37,102 nucleotides of DNA, taken from contig NZ_JAUAOA010000029.1 in the NCBI RefSeq assembly GCF_030542965.1, positions 1 to 37,102 on the forward strand, in the 5' to 3' direction. Shown here piece after piece: positions 22,830 through 31,796 of the stretch. The notes beneath the pieces are model-generated. The model was not told where the DNA came from, made no database searches, and worked only from the letters and a program-made list of their open reading frames with translations. Every line of letters begins with the position of its first letter. Position 1 is the first letter of the stretch. The stretch is from Azotosporobacter soli (GTDB lineage: Bacteria; Bacillota; Negativicutes; SG130). The translations under genes and the position numbers were made by a program.

Positions 22830-23758
22830 GCCTGTCCCTCCATGATTTCCTGTAAAATCTCACGCGCGCCGTCATCAAGCATCGCGTCGGCCAGTTGCAG
22901 TCCGAGTTCATTGCCTTTATCGGCCGGGCCGCATACGCTGCGTCGTAGCCCGCGTTTTCCGTCAAGCGAATATACCGCCGCTTCCAAGCGCAGTTCATTC
23001 TTTGTCACCGTAGCATACACGCCGAGCGGCACCTGGCAGCCGCCTTCCACGCGATGCAGATAGGCCCGTTCCGCCGCCGCGCCCTGATGCGTCGGCAAAT
23101 GATCTAAAAAAGCAATCCGCTCTCTGCTTTCGCTGTCGTCAGCGCGGCATTCAATTGCCAGCGCGCCTTGTCCGACTGCAGGCAGACAAATTTCCGGCGG
23201 CAGTTCTTCACGGATTCTCTCCTGCCAGCCCAGTCGTTTTAATCCGGCGGCCGCGAGAAGGATCGCATCAAACTGTCCCTCGTCCAGTTTGCGCAGCCGC
23301 GTATCGAGGTTGCCGCGCAGATCGAGAATTGTCAGATCCGGCCGGTGGTGCAGGAGCTGCGCTTTACGCCGCAGGCTCGACGTTCCCACCTTCGCGCCGG
23401 ACGGCAATTCCGCCAGACTGTTGTATTTCACCGACACCAATGCATCAGCCGCATCCGCGCGCTCGGTAATCGCGCCCAAGATCAGGCCCTCCGGCAATTG
23501 CGTCGGCATATCTTTCAGGCTATGCACGGCCAAATCGATTTCGCCTGCCAGCATCGCCTGTTCCAGTTCTTTCGTGAATAAACCCTTGCCGCCGATCTTA
23601 GCCAGCGGAACATCGAGGATTTTGTCTCCGGTCGTCACCATGTGACGGATTTCAACGTTCAAATCCGGATATTCGCTGCGCAATGCGTCGGCAATATGAT
23701 GCGCCTGCCATAAGGCAAGCTTACTTGCTCGCGTACCGATAACAACTGTTTTTTTCAC
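22826..23758 (-). CDS. hemC: Hydroxymethylbilane synthase (porphobilinogen deaminase)
   Basis: HemC polymerises four porphobilinogens. In this 310-residue chain the motifs are IGTRASKLALWQA, GKGLFTKELEQAML, HSLKDMPTQLPEGL (with catalytic Asp82) and VEGGCQVPLG, whose Cys241 carries the dipyrromethane cofactor. It overlaps hemA by 38 bases and the cobA-hemD start by 4, so the set is tightly coupled. Confidence 0.97.
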   Translation of the reverse strand: MKKTVVIGTRASKLALWQAHHIADALRSEYPDLNVEIRHMVTTGDKILDVPLAKIGGKGLFTKELEQAMLAGEIDLAVHSLKDMPTQLPEGLILGAITERADAADALVSVKYNSLAELPSGAKVGTSSLRRKAQLLHHRPDLTILDLRGNLDTRLRKLDEGQFDAILLAAAGLKRLGWQERIREELPPEICLPAVGQGALAIECRADDSESRERIAFLDHLPTHQGAAAERAYLHRVEGGCQVPLGVYATVTKNELRLEAAVYSLDGKRGLRRSVCGPADKGNELGLQLADAMLDDGAREILQEIMEGQA

Positions 23759-25037
23759 GATGTCTGCCCTCTCCTATTGCTTCCAGTTTAAACAAGTCCC
23801 GAATCGCTTCCAGATAAAAGTCTTCGTCATCGCTGCAGGCCGCTTCATTGATCCGCACCATCGGATCCCTGAGCAACTTGCGTACGATCATCTTCGAAAG
23901 ATTTTCCATCGCCTTGCGCTCTTCCGGCGCAATATCCGGCACCTTGACCAGCGCGCGCTTCAGCTCGCGCTGACGGATCGCCTCCGCCTTGTCGGTCAGG
24001 CGCACCATCACCGGACGCAGCGTCAGATAACGGAAACGTTCCACCAAGGTTTCCAATTCTTCCTGTAGGATGATCTCGGCAAGTTTCGCTTCCTGTTCGC
24101 GCAGTCGCAAGTTCGATTCGACGACCGCTTCGAGCGCATCGATATTATAAAGTTTGACGCCGGCGATCGCCGCCGCTTCCGGTTCCACGTCACGCGGTAC
24201 CGCGATATCGATGATGATCAGCGGGCGATCCGGACGCGTCGGCATGATGTGCGCCAAATCCCAAGCACGGATGATGTAATGCGGTGCACCGGTCGAAGTG
24301 ATGATGATGTCGGCATCGACCGCTTTTTTCATAAAGCCTTCGAACGGTACCGCCACGCCCTGGAATCGTTCCGCTAGCTGCTGCGCCCGTTCATATTTGC
24401 GGTTAGAAACAAAGACCGCTTTCACGCCGTTTTCCACCAGGTGGCGCGCCGTCAGTTCGCCCATTTGTCCCGCACCAAGCAATAAGACATTCGACGAAGA
24501 CAGATCACCGAATACTTTTTTCGCCAGTTCCACAGCGGCGTAGCTGACCGAAACCGCGCTATGCGCGATGCGCGTCTCCGCCCGCACCCGTTTTCCCACT
24601 GCGATCGCCCGATTAAAGAGCGTGTTCAAGACCGCATCGGTTGTGCCGACATCGCGCGCAATCGAGTACGCCTTCTTGACCTGGCTCAGGATCTGTCCTT
24701 CGCCAATGATCAAAGAATCCAGGCTGGCCGACACGCGAAAGAGATGGCTGATGCAATCGTCTTCCAGATGGCAAAAGAAATCATTTTCGAGATCGGGCGC
24801 CGCCTGCGCCATACGCGTAAGCAACTGTTCCATCGCCGCCAGTCCCGCCTCGGCTTCATCGACCACTGCATACATTTCCGTCCGGTTACAGGTGCACAAT
24901 ATGACGCATTCTTGAATTTCATCGTATTCATGAACTCGGCTTAATGCCTGTTTGATTTGGTCTTCCGAAAACGTAAAGCATTCCCGTACGTCTACGGATG
25001 CCGTCTTATGATTGAGTCCCAGCGCTACTAATTGCAT
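23721..25037 (-). CDS. hemA: Glutamyl-tRNA reductase
   Basis: HemA reduces glutamyl-tRNA to glutamate-1-semialdehyde, the first C5-pathway step. The 438-residue chain starts MQLVALGLNHKTASVDVRE. The catalytic Cys50 lies in LCTCNRTEMY, followed by HLFRVSASLDSLIIGEGQIL, the NADPH motif LLLGAGQMGELTARHL and the C-terminal dimerisation helices. ATG 25037 is chosen by family N terminus; GGAGG is 12 bases upstream. The longer in-frame extension overlaps the upstream gene and is rejected. No hemL is in the window. Confidence 0.95.
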   Translation of the reverse strand: MQLVALGLNHKTASVDVRECFTFSEDQIKQALSRVHEYDEIQECVILCTCNRTEMYAVVDEAEAGLAAMEQLLTRMAQAAPDLENDFFCHLEDDCISHLFRVSASLDSLIIGEGQILSQVKKAYSIARDVGTTDAVLNTLFNRAIAVGKRVRAETRIAHSAVSVSYAAVELAKKVFGDLSSSNVLLLGAGQMGELTARHLVENGVKAVFVSNRKYERAQQLAERFQGVAVPFEGFMKKAVDADIIITSTGAPHYIIRAWDLAHIMPTRPDRPLIIIDIAVPRDVEPEAAAIAGVKLYNIDALEAVVESNLRLREQEAKLAEIILQEELETLVERFRYLTLRPVMVRLTDKAEAIRQRELKRALVKVPDIAPEERKAMENLSKMIVRKLLRDPMVRINEAACSDDEDFYLEAIRDLFKLEAIGEGRHREKNSCYRYASK

Positions 25038-25650
25038 TTCGGATCTTTGCCTCCGCTTCTTTAAACTTTCCTGCCCGAAGCAATTCGAGCACCGTTTCAT
25101 CCATCGCCTGCCGCCAGATGCGTTGCCGCTCCGCCGAAACATGCAAAGTCGACTTCAACTCGGCGCGTAAGCGGCCGATCAGTTCCAGATACTGTCCGTA
25201 TTCTTCCCCATAGCGTTCAGCAAGTTCATGCCGAATTTGACGCGCCACAGCCGGGCTCTTGCCGCCGGTCGAAACCGTGAACAGCAAGTCACCGCGCCGG
25301 ACCTGTCCGGGCACGGTAAAATCGCATAATTCAGGGGCGTCGGCCACATTCACCAGCGCCCCTGCCTGTTTGCCGTCGATAGCCGCCTCCCTGTTTACAT
25401 CGCAATGATCGGTGGCGCAAAACAACAAGAAAAACCCGGCGCCGTCCCCCGGCTGCCAGGTCCGATTCCAATGCCGCACCGTCCCGGCTGCAGCCAGACG
25501 CTGAAGCGTTTCCGTCAGACAAGGACTAATCATCGTAACTAGCGCACCGGCTTTTACTGCCGCAACCGCTTTTCGCTCTGCCACGCCGCCGCCGCCGATA
25601 ACGGCAACCGTTCGGCCGGCAAGATTCAGATTCATCGGATAAACAGTCAC
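25006..25650 (-). CDS. Precorrin-2 dehydrogenase / sirohydrochlorin ferrochelatase-type protein
   Basis: The 214-residue chain resembles the Met8p/CysG N-terminal domain. It oxidises precorrin-2 to sirohydrochlorin with NAD+ and may insert iron. The Rossmann motif is VAVIGGGGVAERKAVAAVKAG. DFTVPGQVRRGDLLFTVST and GGKSPAVARQIRHEL are the family core, with the catalytic Asp in NVADAPELCDF. GTG 25650 (MTVYPMNLNLAG) is preferred: TGAGGA lies 10 bases upstream and the N terminus fits the family. It overlaps hemA and leads the tetrapyrrole operon. Confidence 0.92.
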   Translation of the reverse strand: MTVYPMNLNLAGRTVAVIGGGGVAERKAVAAVKAGALVTMISPCLTETLQRLAAAGTVRHWNRTWQPGDGAGFFLLFCATDHCDVNREAAIDGKQAGALVNVADAPELCDFTVPGQVRRGDLLFTVSTGGKSPAVARQIRHELAERYGEEYGQYLELIGRLRAELKSTLHVSAERQRIWRQAMDETVLELLRAGKFKEAEAKIRNAISSAGTQS

Positions 25651-25760
25651 TTTTTTCACATCCTCAATTGTAGCACATTTGGCCGATAAAAGGTACCACC
25701 TGCGCCGGCTTTCCAATCGGTACGCGCAGAGAAAACCAAGGCCGTTCCCGCTTTTTACAT

Positions 25761-26225
25761 TTACTCCGCTTTCAAGTCGACCGCCCGTCCACCGGTAAGT
25801 AATACGAGTTCCTTATAGCTCAGCGGCAGCAAGGCTTGCTGCGAACCGCCTCCGGCGTATATTTCCCCATAGCGGGCCAGCGTTTCATCGATAAAGATCG
25901 GCAGCGGTTCCAGAAGACCAAGCGGGCTCACCGCCCCCACCGCATAACCGGTTACGTGCAGTACCGTTTCCGGCAGCGCGATGCGCGCGCTCTTCGCTGC
26001 TAATATTTTTCGCACTTTGCGATTACTGATCTTGTTATCCCCCGCCGCGACAAAGAGGGCAAAACAGTCTTTGCTTTGAAACAAGATCGACTTCGCCACT
26101 TGCCCGTCTGCGACGCCAATCGCAGCCGCCGCTTCCGGCACCGTCCGCACCCACTCGCCAAGCTGCAGCAAACTGCGCTTGATTCCCGCCGCCTCCAGTT
26201 GTTCCTTGATCCGTTCTGCCGACAC
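25761..26225 (-). CDS. YbaK/ProX-type aminoacyl-tRNA deacylase
   Basis: The 154-residue protein has the YbaK fold: QVAKSILFQSKDCFALFVAAGDNKIS, RKILAAKSARIALPETV, then TGYAVGAVSPLGL and the loop IFIDETLARYGEIYAGGGS. Such proteins hydrolyse misacylated tRNA (Cys-tRNA-Pro, Ala-tRNA-Pro). Lys of VAKS is the conserved catalytic-site lysine. It starts at GTG 26225, with AGGTGG 7-8 bases upstream. It lies 110 bases upstream of the tetrapyrrole operon and could be co-transcribed. Confidence 0.9.
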   Translation of the reverse strand: MSAERIKEQLEAAGIKRSLLQLGEWVRTVPEAAAAIGVADGQVAKSILFQSKDCFALFVAAGDNKISNRKVRKILAAKSARIALPETVLHVTGYAVGAVSPLGLLEPLPIFIDETLARYGEIYAGGGSQQALLPLSYKELVLLTGGRAVDLKAE

Positions 26226-26434
26226 TCGGTTTCCACCTTCCCTCTTTTGCTAACGACATATTTCCAATCTTTTTCGTTTCGACCTTCCGCCCCGCTGCAC
26301 CTGCAGCCAATCGCAATTTCCACAAAAAACTGCCATAACTGCAGATCCTTACCCTATCTTTTGTCTATCTTGGAGTAAATGTCAAATCATCCCTTCGCGT
26401 CTTCGCGTTACTCACCCTTTTTTTAACTCCGCAG

Positions 26435-26466
26435 ACAAAAAACCGGAAGCGATAACGCCTCCGGTC
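26435..26466 (-). terminator. Terminator after the DASS transporter
   Basis: On the minus strand ACCGGAGGCG and CGCTTCCGGT form a stem with one mismatch around TTAT, followed by TTTTTT. Confidence 0.87.
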
Positions 26467-26473
26467 CTCATTC

Positions 26474-27874
26474 CTACCAAACTCCGATAAATTTCATCCA
26501 CGGCATACCGATGCCAATCCAAATCACAAAATGGACAAGCGAAAGCAGGAATCCGATGCGCCACCATTCGCCCTGCGTAATATAACCGGCGCCGAAAAAG
26601 ATCGGCGATACGCCGCAAGCATAATGCGTCAGCGTGGAGCAAGTGTTCGCAATGACGCCGAGCAAGATGCAGGTCATCACGACCGGCGCACCCGCCGCAA
26701 CCGCAACTGACGAGAAGGCGCTGAACAAAGCGACGACATGCGCCGTATTGCTGGCAAAACCATAGTGAACATAATTGTATACGACAAATAGAATCATCAG
26801 TGTGGCGAACCAGGGCACTCCGGCCAACTGTGCGCCAACCAGATTCGCGAACCAGGTGATCAAGCCCAGTTTCGACAGATAGGCGGCCATATTCACCAGT
26901 ACGCCCATCCAAACCATAACGTCCCAGGCGCTTTTTTCGCCGAGTACGTCATCCCAGGTCAATACCTGCGTCATCAACATGACGCAAACGCCGAGGAGCG
27001 CGATAAACGCCGGACTAAACTTAGTAATACTGGTCGTCGCCCACAAACTTAATGCGCCGACAAAAACAAGCAGCAGCACCTTTTCCGCTTTGCTCATCGC
27101 GCCCATCTTGTCGAGTTCCTCTTGCGCGATGATTTTTGCCTCCGGCGTCTTCTTCAGCTCCGGCGGATAAATTTTATAAAGCAGGTACGGAATCACAAGC
27201 GTCGCTACGATGCCCGGCACGATGCAGGCAACGAACCAATCGGCCCAGCTGATGACGACATTGAAATTCTCCTTGGCTAATGCCACAACGACCGTGTTAT
27301 TGGAAGCGCCGGTTAAAAACACCGAGGCGCTGACCACGACGCTGTTATACGCGCTGAACAATAAGAATTTCCCCACGCGTCCGGCGCTTTCGCCCGGTTC
27401 CGATTTAAACGCCGTGCACAGGCTGCGCACGATCGGGAAGATGACGCCGCCGCCGCGCGCCGTGTTGGACGGAGTGGCCGGCGCCACGACAAAATCGGTG
27501 ATTGCCATCGTGTAAGCGAGTTTCAGCGTACTGTCGCCGCAGGAACGCATCAGGCAGTACGCCACCCGGCTTCCGAGTCCGGTTTTGATAAACCCCTTCG
27601 CAAACATGAAGGCCGCCACGATCAGCCAGATCACATCATTACTGAAACCCTGCAATGCATCGACCGGTTTCAAGACGCCCGCCATGACCGTCACCGTCAG
27701 GCCCAGCACGGCCGATGCGCCGATCGGCATTGGCTGCAGAATAAAAGCGGCAATCGTCGCAGCAAAAATGGCCAGCAAATGCCACGCCTCCTGCTTAACG
27801 CCCTCCGGCACCGGAGAAAACCAAATCGCGCTCCCTAGTACGATACAAATCATTCCTCGTACCCATTGATTCAC
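26474..27874 (-). CDS. DASS-family (SLC13/CitT-type) anion transporter
   Basis: The 466-residue membrane protein has about 12 helices and the two duplicated Ser-Asn-Thr substrate motifs: TPSNTARGGGVIFP and FASNTAHVVALF, with a TGASNN element between. DASS members import or exchange di- and tricarboxylates such as malate, succinate, 2-oxoglutarate, citrate or tartrate, many with Na+. GTG 27874 is the start: GAGGAG lies 9 bases upstream; the longer ATG start would translate through that site. A GntR-like operator lies upstream. Confidence 0.9.
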   Translation of the reverse strand: MNQWVRGMICIVLGSAIWFSPVPEGVKQEAWHLLAIFAATIAAFILQPMPIGASAVLGLTVTVMAGVLKPVDALQGFSNDVIWLIVAAFMFAKGFIKTGLGSRVAYCLMRSCGDSTLKLAYTMAITDFVVAPATPSNTARGGGVIFPIVRSLCTAFKSEPGESAGRVGKFLLFSAYNSVVVSASVFLTGASNNTVVVALAKENFNVVISWADWFVACIVPGIVATLVIPYLLYKIYPPELKKTPEAKIIAQEELDKMGAMSKAEKVLLLVFVGALSLWATTSITKFSPAFIALLGVCVMLMTQVLTWDDVLGEKSAWDVMVWMGVLVNMAAYLSKLGLITWFANLVGAQLAGVPWFATLMILFVVYNYVHYGFASNTAHVVALFSAFSSVAVAAGAPVVMTCILLGVIANTCSTLTHYACGVSPIFFGAGYITQGEWWRIGFLLSLVHFVIWIGIGMPWMKFIGVW

Positions 27875-27974
27875 AGTTCCACTCTCCTCTTTCCACATCA
27901 TTCAGCGCGAAACGCGCTTCTTCGTTTGAGTAAACCATTTTTCTTCCTTTATAAAAGTTACCACAGTAACACTA

Positions 27975-28002
27975 TTTTGTAAACAGTATATTGTATACAA
28001 AA
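27975..28002. promoter_or_regulatory. GntR-type operator candidate for the DASS gene
   Basis: TTTTGTAAAC and GTATACAAAA are inverted arms with one mismatch around 8 bases. Inside is the perfect palindrome TTGTATACAA (27991-28000), which fits the GT-N-AC form of GntR-family sites. It lies 100-130 bases before the start. Confidence 0.55.
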
Positions 28003-28041
28003 TTCCTAATACATTATTCTTTTTGAATTTCTTCTTTTCTC

Positions 28042-28097
28042 AATAAAGAACAAAGGCAGCCGTCTTCCAAGGAAAACAGCTGCCTTTGTTCTTTATT
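28042..28097 (-). terminator. Terminator after the LCP gene
   Basis: Arms 28042-28060 and 28079-28097 are perfect 19-base complements (core AACAAAGGCAGC). The near arm reaches the last base of the LCP stop codon. A short T-containing tail follows on the minus strand. Confidence 0.8.
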
Positions 28098-29482
28098 TAT
28101 TTATTGACGAAGTCTTTACCTACCATAACGACCGCATCGCTGCTGCCGCCGCTCTGATTCACTTGCATCGTGTAACGGAACGGCAATCCGCTCAGTTTAT
28201 TGGCGGTTGCCGTACCATTGGCGACTACGGTCGTATTTTTCGTCCCGCCGCCGCTGCCGCTTACCGATACGACTTCGAAGCCTTGCTGACGAAGCAGCGT
28301 TGCCATCTTAGCGCCCGCGCCGTCTTCGCCGCTCACATTGACGACTTCAATGCGGACCTTGCCGCTGGCATTGGCGCTGTCGGCGCCCGGTTTCTTCGGA
28401 TCAAGCGGTTTTTTCGGATCGCCCGGCTTCTCCGGTGTTTTCGCCTTCGGATCGGTCGTATCTTTTGTCTTCGGCGTCTCCACCACTTTCATTTCCTTTG
28501 GAATCGACGTTTCATATTCGGCCGCCTCTTTACTGGTAGCCGCTAAATGTTTGTCTTCCATCGTCACGCCCAGCGTATTCGCGACATGCTGACGCAATTC
28601 CACCAGATTCGGCAACCAATAACTGATATCGTTGATATAGCCCGGTTTCCCCGGCACCATATCCGCTTTTAATCCATTCTTAGATGCGTCGCTGATGATT
28701 TTCGCCAAATCGACCATCTCGCTAACCGACATGTCAGTCTTAACGACGCTACTCAGATCTTTGATCAGGCTTGGAATCTTAACGATTGTCGACGGACTCG
28801 CCGCCTCGGCCAACAGCGCCTTGATAAAATGCTGCTGTCTTGCGACACGGCCGATATCGCCTTCTTCGTCGCGGTAGCGCACATACTGCACCGCTTTTTG
28901 TCCATCAAGATGCTGCAGGCCCGGACGCAAGTCAATGACCAGACCGCCATTGTCATCATAGGGATCGGTATAGTACATCCTCTTTTCCACATTGATATCA
29001 AGGCCGCCTAAAGAGTCGATCACTTTTACGAAACCGCGCGGCGCAATCTTAATCGTATGATCGATCTTGATGCCAAGCAGTCCTTCCACGGACTTTTGCG
29101 CCAACTTGACGCCGCCGTTGGCGTAAGCATGGTTGATCTTATCCCAACCGATGCCCGGAATCTTCACCCGCGTATCGCGCGGAATCGAGAGCATCGCGAC
29201 TTGCTTGGTTTTCGTATCGACCGTCACAACAAACAGCGTATCCGAGCGTCCGACATCGTCATCGCGTTCATCAACGCCAAGCACCATGATATTGACCTTG
29301 TCTTTCGCATACAGCATCGCCTCTTTATCGCCTGATGCTGTCAGGCTTCCGCCAAACCACAAATAGGAAGCGCCGGCAACCATCGCTATTGCCAGTAACA
29401 GCAGCGTCACGACAAATACTCTCTTGCGCCGGATTCTCCGGCCAGCGCGCTGTTCTTCCAGCTTCCGTTCCAAACGTGTCAT
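28097..29482 (-). CDS. LytR-CpsA-Psr (LCP) family cell-wall polymer ligase with LytR_C domain
   Basis: LCP proteins attach undecaprenyl-linked glycopolymers to peptidoglycan outside the membrane. The 461-residue chain has a basic cytoplasmic N terminus (KLEEQRAGRRIRRKR), one membrane helix (about 22-43), the LCP domain from about 64 (IMVLGVDERDDDVGRSDTL, SIPRDTRVKIPG, KINHAYANGG, VRYRDEEGDIGRVARQQ), a Pro-Lys-Asp-rich linker with DPKKP repeats and a C-terminal LytR_C domain (VRIEVVNVSGEDGAG). Catalytic Asp and Arg residues are present. ATG 29482 has AAGGAGG 11 bases upstream. Confidence 0.93.
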   Translation of the reverse strand: MTRLERKLEEQRAGRRIRRKRVFVVTLLLLAIAMVAGASYLWFGGSLTASGDKEAMLYAKDKVNIMVLGVDERDDDVGRSDTLFVVTVDTKTKQVAMLSIPRDTRVKIPGIGWDKINHAYANGGVKLAQKSVEGLLGIKIDHTIKIAPRGFVKVIDSLGGLDINVEKRMYYTDPYDDNGGLVIDLRPGLQHLDGQKAVQYVRYRDEEGDIGRVARQQHFIKALLAEAASPSTIVKIPSLIKDLSSVVKTDMSVSEMVDLAKIISDASKNGLKADMVPGKPGYINDISYWLPNLVELRQHVANTLGVTMEDKHLAATSKEAAEYETSIPKEMKVVETPKTKDTTDPKAKTPEKPGDPKKPLDPKKPGADSANASGKVRIEVVNVSGEDGAGAKMATLLRQQGFEVVSVSGSGGGTKNTTVVANGTATANKLSGLPFRYTMQVNQSGGSSDAVVMVGKDFVNK

Positions 29483-29583
29483 GGATAGTAGTTCCTCCTT
29501 CTAGCTTGCCGTGCTACGCAGTCTTTTTTATCAATCTTCAAGCACAGCTCTCATGCAAACGGCGGGGCCGTCAAATTTCATCT

Positions 29584-29613
29584 AAACGAGCCTCCCAGCG
29601 GGAGGCTCGTTTT
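29584..29613. terminator. Terminator after the copper chaperone-like gene
   Basis: AAACGAGCCTCCC and GGGAGGCTCGTTT are perfect 13-base arms around AGC, with a short T run on the + side and A/T on the other. Confidence 0.85.
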
Positions 29614-29648
29614 CTAAGTATAACAATCCGTCCAGTAACGGTCAAGGG

Positions 29649-29855
29649 TCAGACTACGGTAAACCCGGTGTCGTCAATCATTTCTTTGACCGCCTCCAGC
29701 GTAACCTGCTCCGCATCAAATTCAACGACGACTTCCTTACGCGCCAGTTCGACTTCAACCATCACGACTCCCGGCATGCTGCGAACCGCTTTCTCAATCG
29801 CCGCTTTGCAATGCCCACAGCTCATGCCTTCCACCTGTATCACGCGTCGCTCCAT
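29649..29855 (-). CDS. copZ: Heavy-metal-associated (HMA) domain protein, CopZ-like
   Basis: The 68-residue protein is a single HMA domain. The metal site is GMSCGHCKAAIEKAV (CxxC at about 13-16), and the ferredoxin-like fold continues with VVMVEVELARKEVVVEFD and a final MIDDTGFTVV. It binds Cu(I) and passes it to a P-type ATPase; no CopA gene is in the window. A TATAAT lies just upstream of the ribosome site (complement of 29876-29881). Confidence 0.9.
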   Translation of the reverse strand: MERRVIQVEGMSCGHCKAAIEKAVRSMPGVVMVEVELARKEVVVEFDAEQVTLEAVKEMIDDTGFTVV

Positions 29856-29991
29856 TCAATTCACATCCTCTTCATTATAATAGAAGCAGAGTCTGTTTTT
29901 AAAAGCTAATTCTCCAATAGTAGTATTATATATCGTTGCCGCGGATAGCGCCATACTTGTGATAGAGATTTAAGACAAATGTGAGAAAGAC

Positions 29992-30038
29992 AAAAAATCT
30001 GCCGCAGCAGGGGCTCAAGGCCAGCCTGCCGCGGCAGA
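29992..30038 (-). terminator. Terminator after the GltP-type symporter
   Basis: On the minus strand TCTGCCGCGGCAGG pairs with CCTGCTGCGGCAGA (one mismatch) and is followed by TTTTTT. Confidence 0.88.
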
Positions 30039-30054
30039 GTAAAAGGAAAGGTTC

Positions 30055-31311
30055 TTATTCTTCGTCGTAGTTCAAAGTGTAAGCATGCGCCAACACTTCA
30101 TCCGGCAATTCTTTTTCCCAACGTGCCACGACAACAGCGGCAACACAGTTACCAATCAGGTTACATGCGGTACGAGCCATATCCAGGATGCGGTCGACGC
30201 CAAGGATGATGCCGATGCCTTCAGCCGGCAGACCGAACTGCACGGCGGTACCGGCAATAACGATCAGCGAAGCGCCCGGTACGGCGGCAATGCCTTTAGT
30301 CGACATCATCAGCGTACCCAGCATCAAGAGCTGTGTCGCCAACGGGAAGTCAATATTGTAGATCTGAGCAATAAACACGACGGCCAGCGCGCTATAGAGC
30401 GTCGATCCGTCTAGGTTGAAGGTATAGCCTGTCGGCAAAACGAAGGTAACGATATGTTTCGGCACGCCGAACTTTTCAAGTTTTTCCATCGCCAACGGCA
30501 ATGCAGCTTCACTAGATGCGGTGGAGAACGCGATCATGATCGGTTCTTTAATCGCTCTGAGCAACTGCAGGAACTTGAAGTTGAAAACGATCGAAGCACT
30601 TACCATTACTAACAGGACAAAGACGATCAATGCAAAATAGAGCGAGAAGATCAGCTTGGCCAGCGGAATCAGCATACCGAGGCCAAATTTACCAACTGTG
30701 TAGGCAATCAACGCGAATACGCCAAGCGGCGCCAGTTTCATTACGTACCAGGTTACTTTGAACATGATTTCCGCGATGCTGACCGACAATTTTACGACCG
30801 GTTCGCCGGCTTTACCCATACTGGCAGCCGCTACGCCAAAGAACGTGGAGAAGAAAACGATTTGCAGCATACTGCCTTTGGCAGCGCCATCGACGATGTT
30901 CGTCGGGATGATTTCCAACATAGCCTGCGCCATGTCGATGCTTTTCTTGGCAGCATCCGCCGCCGCTTTTGCATCGCCGGCAGTCAGCGCAACACCAACG
31001 CCCGGTTGGAATACGTTGGCAACGACCAGGCCGACAACCAAAGCGACTGTCGTCGCCAGTTCGAACCAGATCAACGCCTTGCCGCCCAAACGACCCACTT
31101 TCTTAAAGTCGCCCGCGCCGGCAATACCCATGATCAGGGAGCTGAAGATCAAAGGTACAACGATCATCTTGATCATACGAATAAATGCGTCTCCCAGGGG
31201 TTTAAACTTTTGGCCGTATTCCGGGAACATATAGCCAAATACGATACCTAAAACAAGTCCGATCATAATCTGGGCTGAAATACCTAAGCCACCCTTTTTT
31301 CCTTCTGCCAT
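30055..31311 (-). CDS. Dicarboxylate/amino acid:cation symporter (DAACS, GltP-like)
   Basis: The 418-residue membrane protein has the glutamate-transporter fold: eight helices and two hairpins. Signatures are FSTASSEAALP (Ser-rich hairpin 1), GYTFNLDGSTLY (the NMDGT-type cation motif), STKGIAAVPGAS (hairpin 2) and DRILDMARTACNLIGNCVA. It imports glutamate, aspartate or C4-dicarboxylates with H+ or Na+. ATG 31311 has AGGAGG 6 bases upstream. The 485-base upstream region is long. Confidence 0.93.
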   Translation of the reverse strand: MAEGKKGGLGISAQIMIGLVLGIVFGYMFPEYGQKFKPLGDAFIRMIKMIVVPLIFSSLIMGIAGAGDFKKVGRLGGKALIWFELATTVALVVGLVVANVFQPGVGVALTAGDAKAAADAAKKSIDMAQAMLEIIPTNIVDGAAKGSMLQIVFFSTFFGVAAASMGKAGEPVVKLSVSIAEIMFKVTWYVMKLAPLGVFALIAYTVGKFGLGMLIPLAKLIFSLYFALIVFVLLVMVSASIVFNFKFLQLLRAIKEPIMIAFSTASSEAALPLAMEKLEKFGVPKHIVTFVLPTGYTFNLDGSTLYSALAVVFIAQIYNIDFPLATQLLMLGTLMMSTKGIAAVPGASLIVIAGTAVQFGLPAEGIGIILGVDRILDMARTACNLIGNCVAAVVVARWEKELPDEVLAHAYTLNYDEE

Positions 31312-31796
31312 GATAAGCCTCCTATCTTTTTTTGCCTATAACGCCATTTTCTCTTCCCTGTTTGGTGCAGTCCGTTACCGCCCACCCCCTTCTTCTCTGC
31401 TCACAGTAGCCGACTGCGCCTTGCTTTTCTCAATCTGTGGCTGATCTCTGGGTTTATTATTTCGCCGCAAGTAGGCAAAATCCTCCCACAATTCGCACTT
31501 CTGCACAATGCATACAAAGAGCAGTTGGCTACTCTATTCCTTGGATTAAAGAACCATGCCAATTTATTTTCCGTCTTTCAGAGACTTTTCCTTCTTAGAA
31601 ATCTGCAGCACTGTACATTATTCTTGCAACAGGCAAAAAACTTCATTTTCAGCTGTAACATTGGCCTTTTCTTTTAATTGCAAAGATTATTTAAAATTTT
31701 TATAGTTTTTTAAGTAGGCACGCAAATTAAAAACCTGCTATAATGAGTCAAGACACTGAATAGTCAGAATTCAACGGCTAAGGAAGGTGATTTTTT
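31312..31796. other. Long intergenic region between divergent genes
   Basis: 485 bases without a gene. It contains the promoter of the + strand small gene (31739-31744) near its right end and an AT-rich stretch at about 31660-31735. The left half is pyrimidine-rich and probably is the leader of the symporter gene. No riboswitch, tRNA or conserved RNA was recognised. Confidence 0.5.
31736..31744 (+). promoter_or_regulatory. Extended -10 promoter for the 95-residue gene
   Basis: TGCTATAAT is a consensus -10 with the TG extension; no good -35 is seen. The start would be about 45 bases before the GTG codon. Confidence 0.65.

Noticed and set aside
25038-25142. 35-residue extension of HemA
   Set aside because: The family N terminus is MQLVALGLNHKTA; the extension lies inside the upstream gene.
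25667-25672. TACAAT with TG extension as promoter of the tetrapyrrole operon
   Set aside because: Its start would fall at or past the ribosome site (25661-25666) of the first gene, leaving no leader. Co-transcription with the YbaK gene or an upstream promoter is more likely.
31440-31590. Sigma-54-like promoters before the GltP-type symporter
   Set aside because: TTGGCATG lacks GC at the -12 position, and TGGGAGG...TTTTGC has a spacing one base short.
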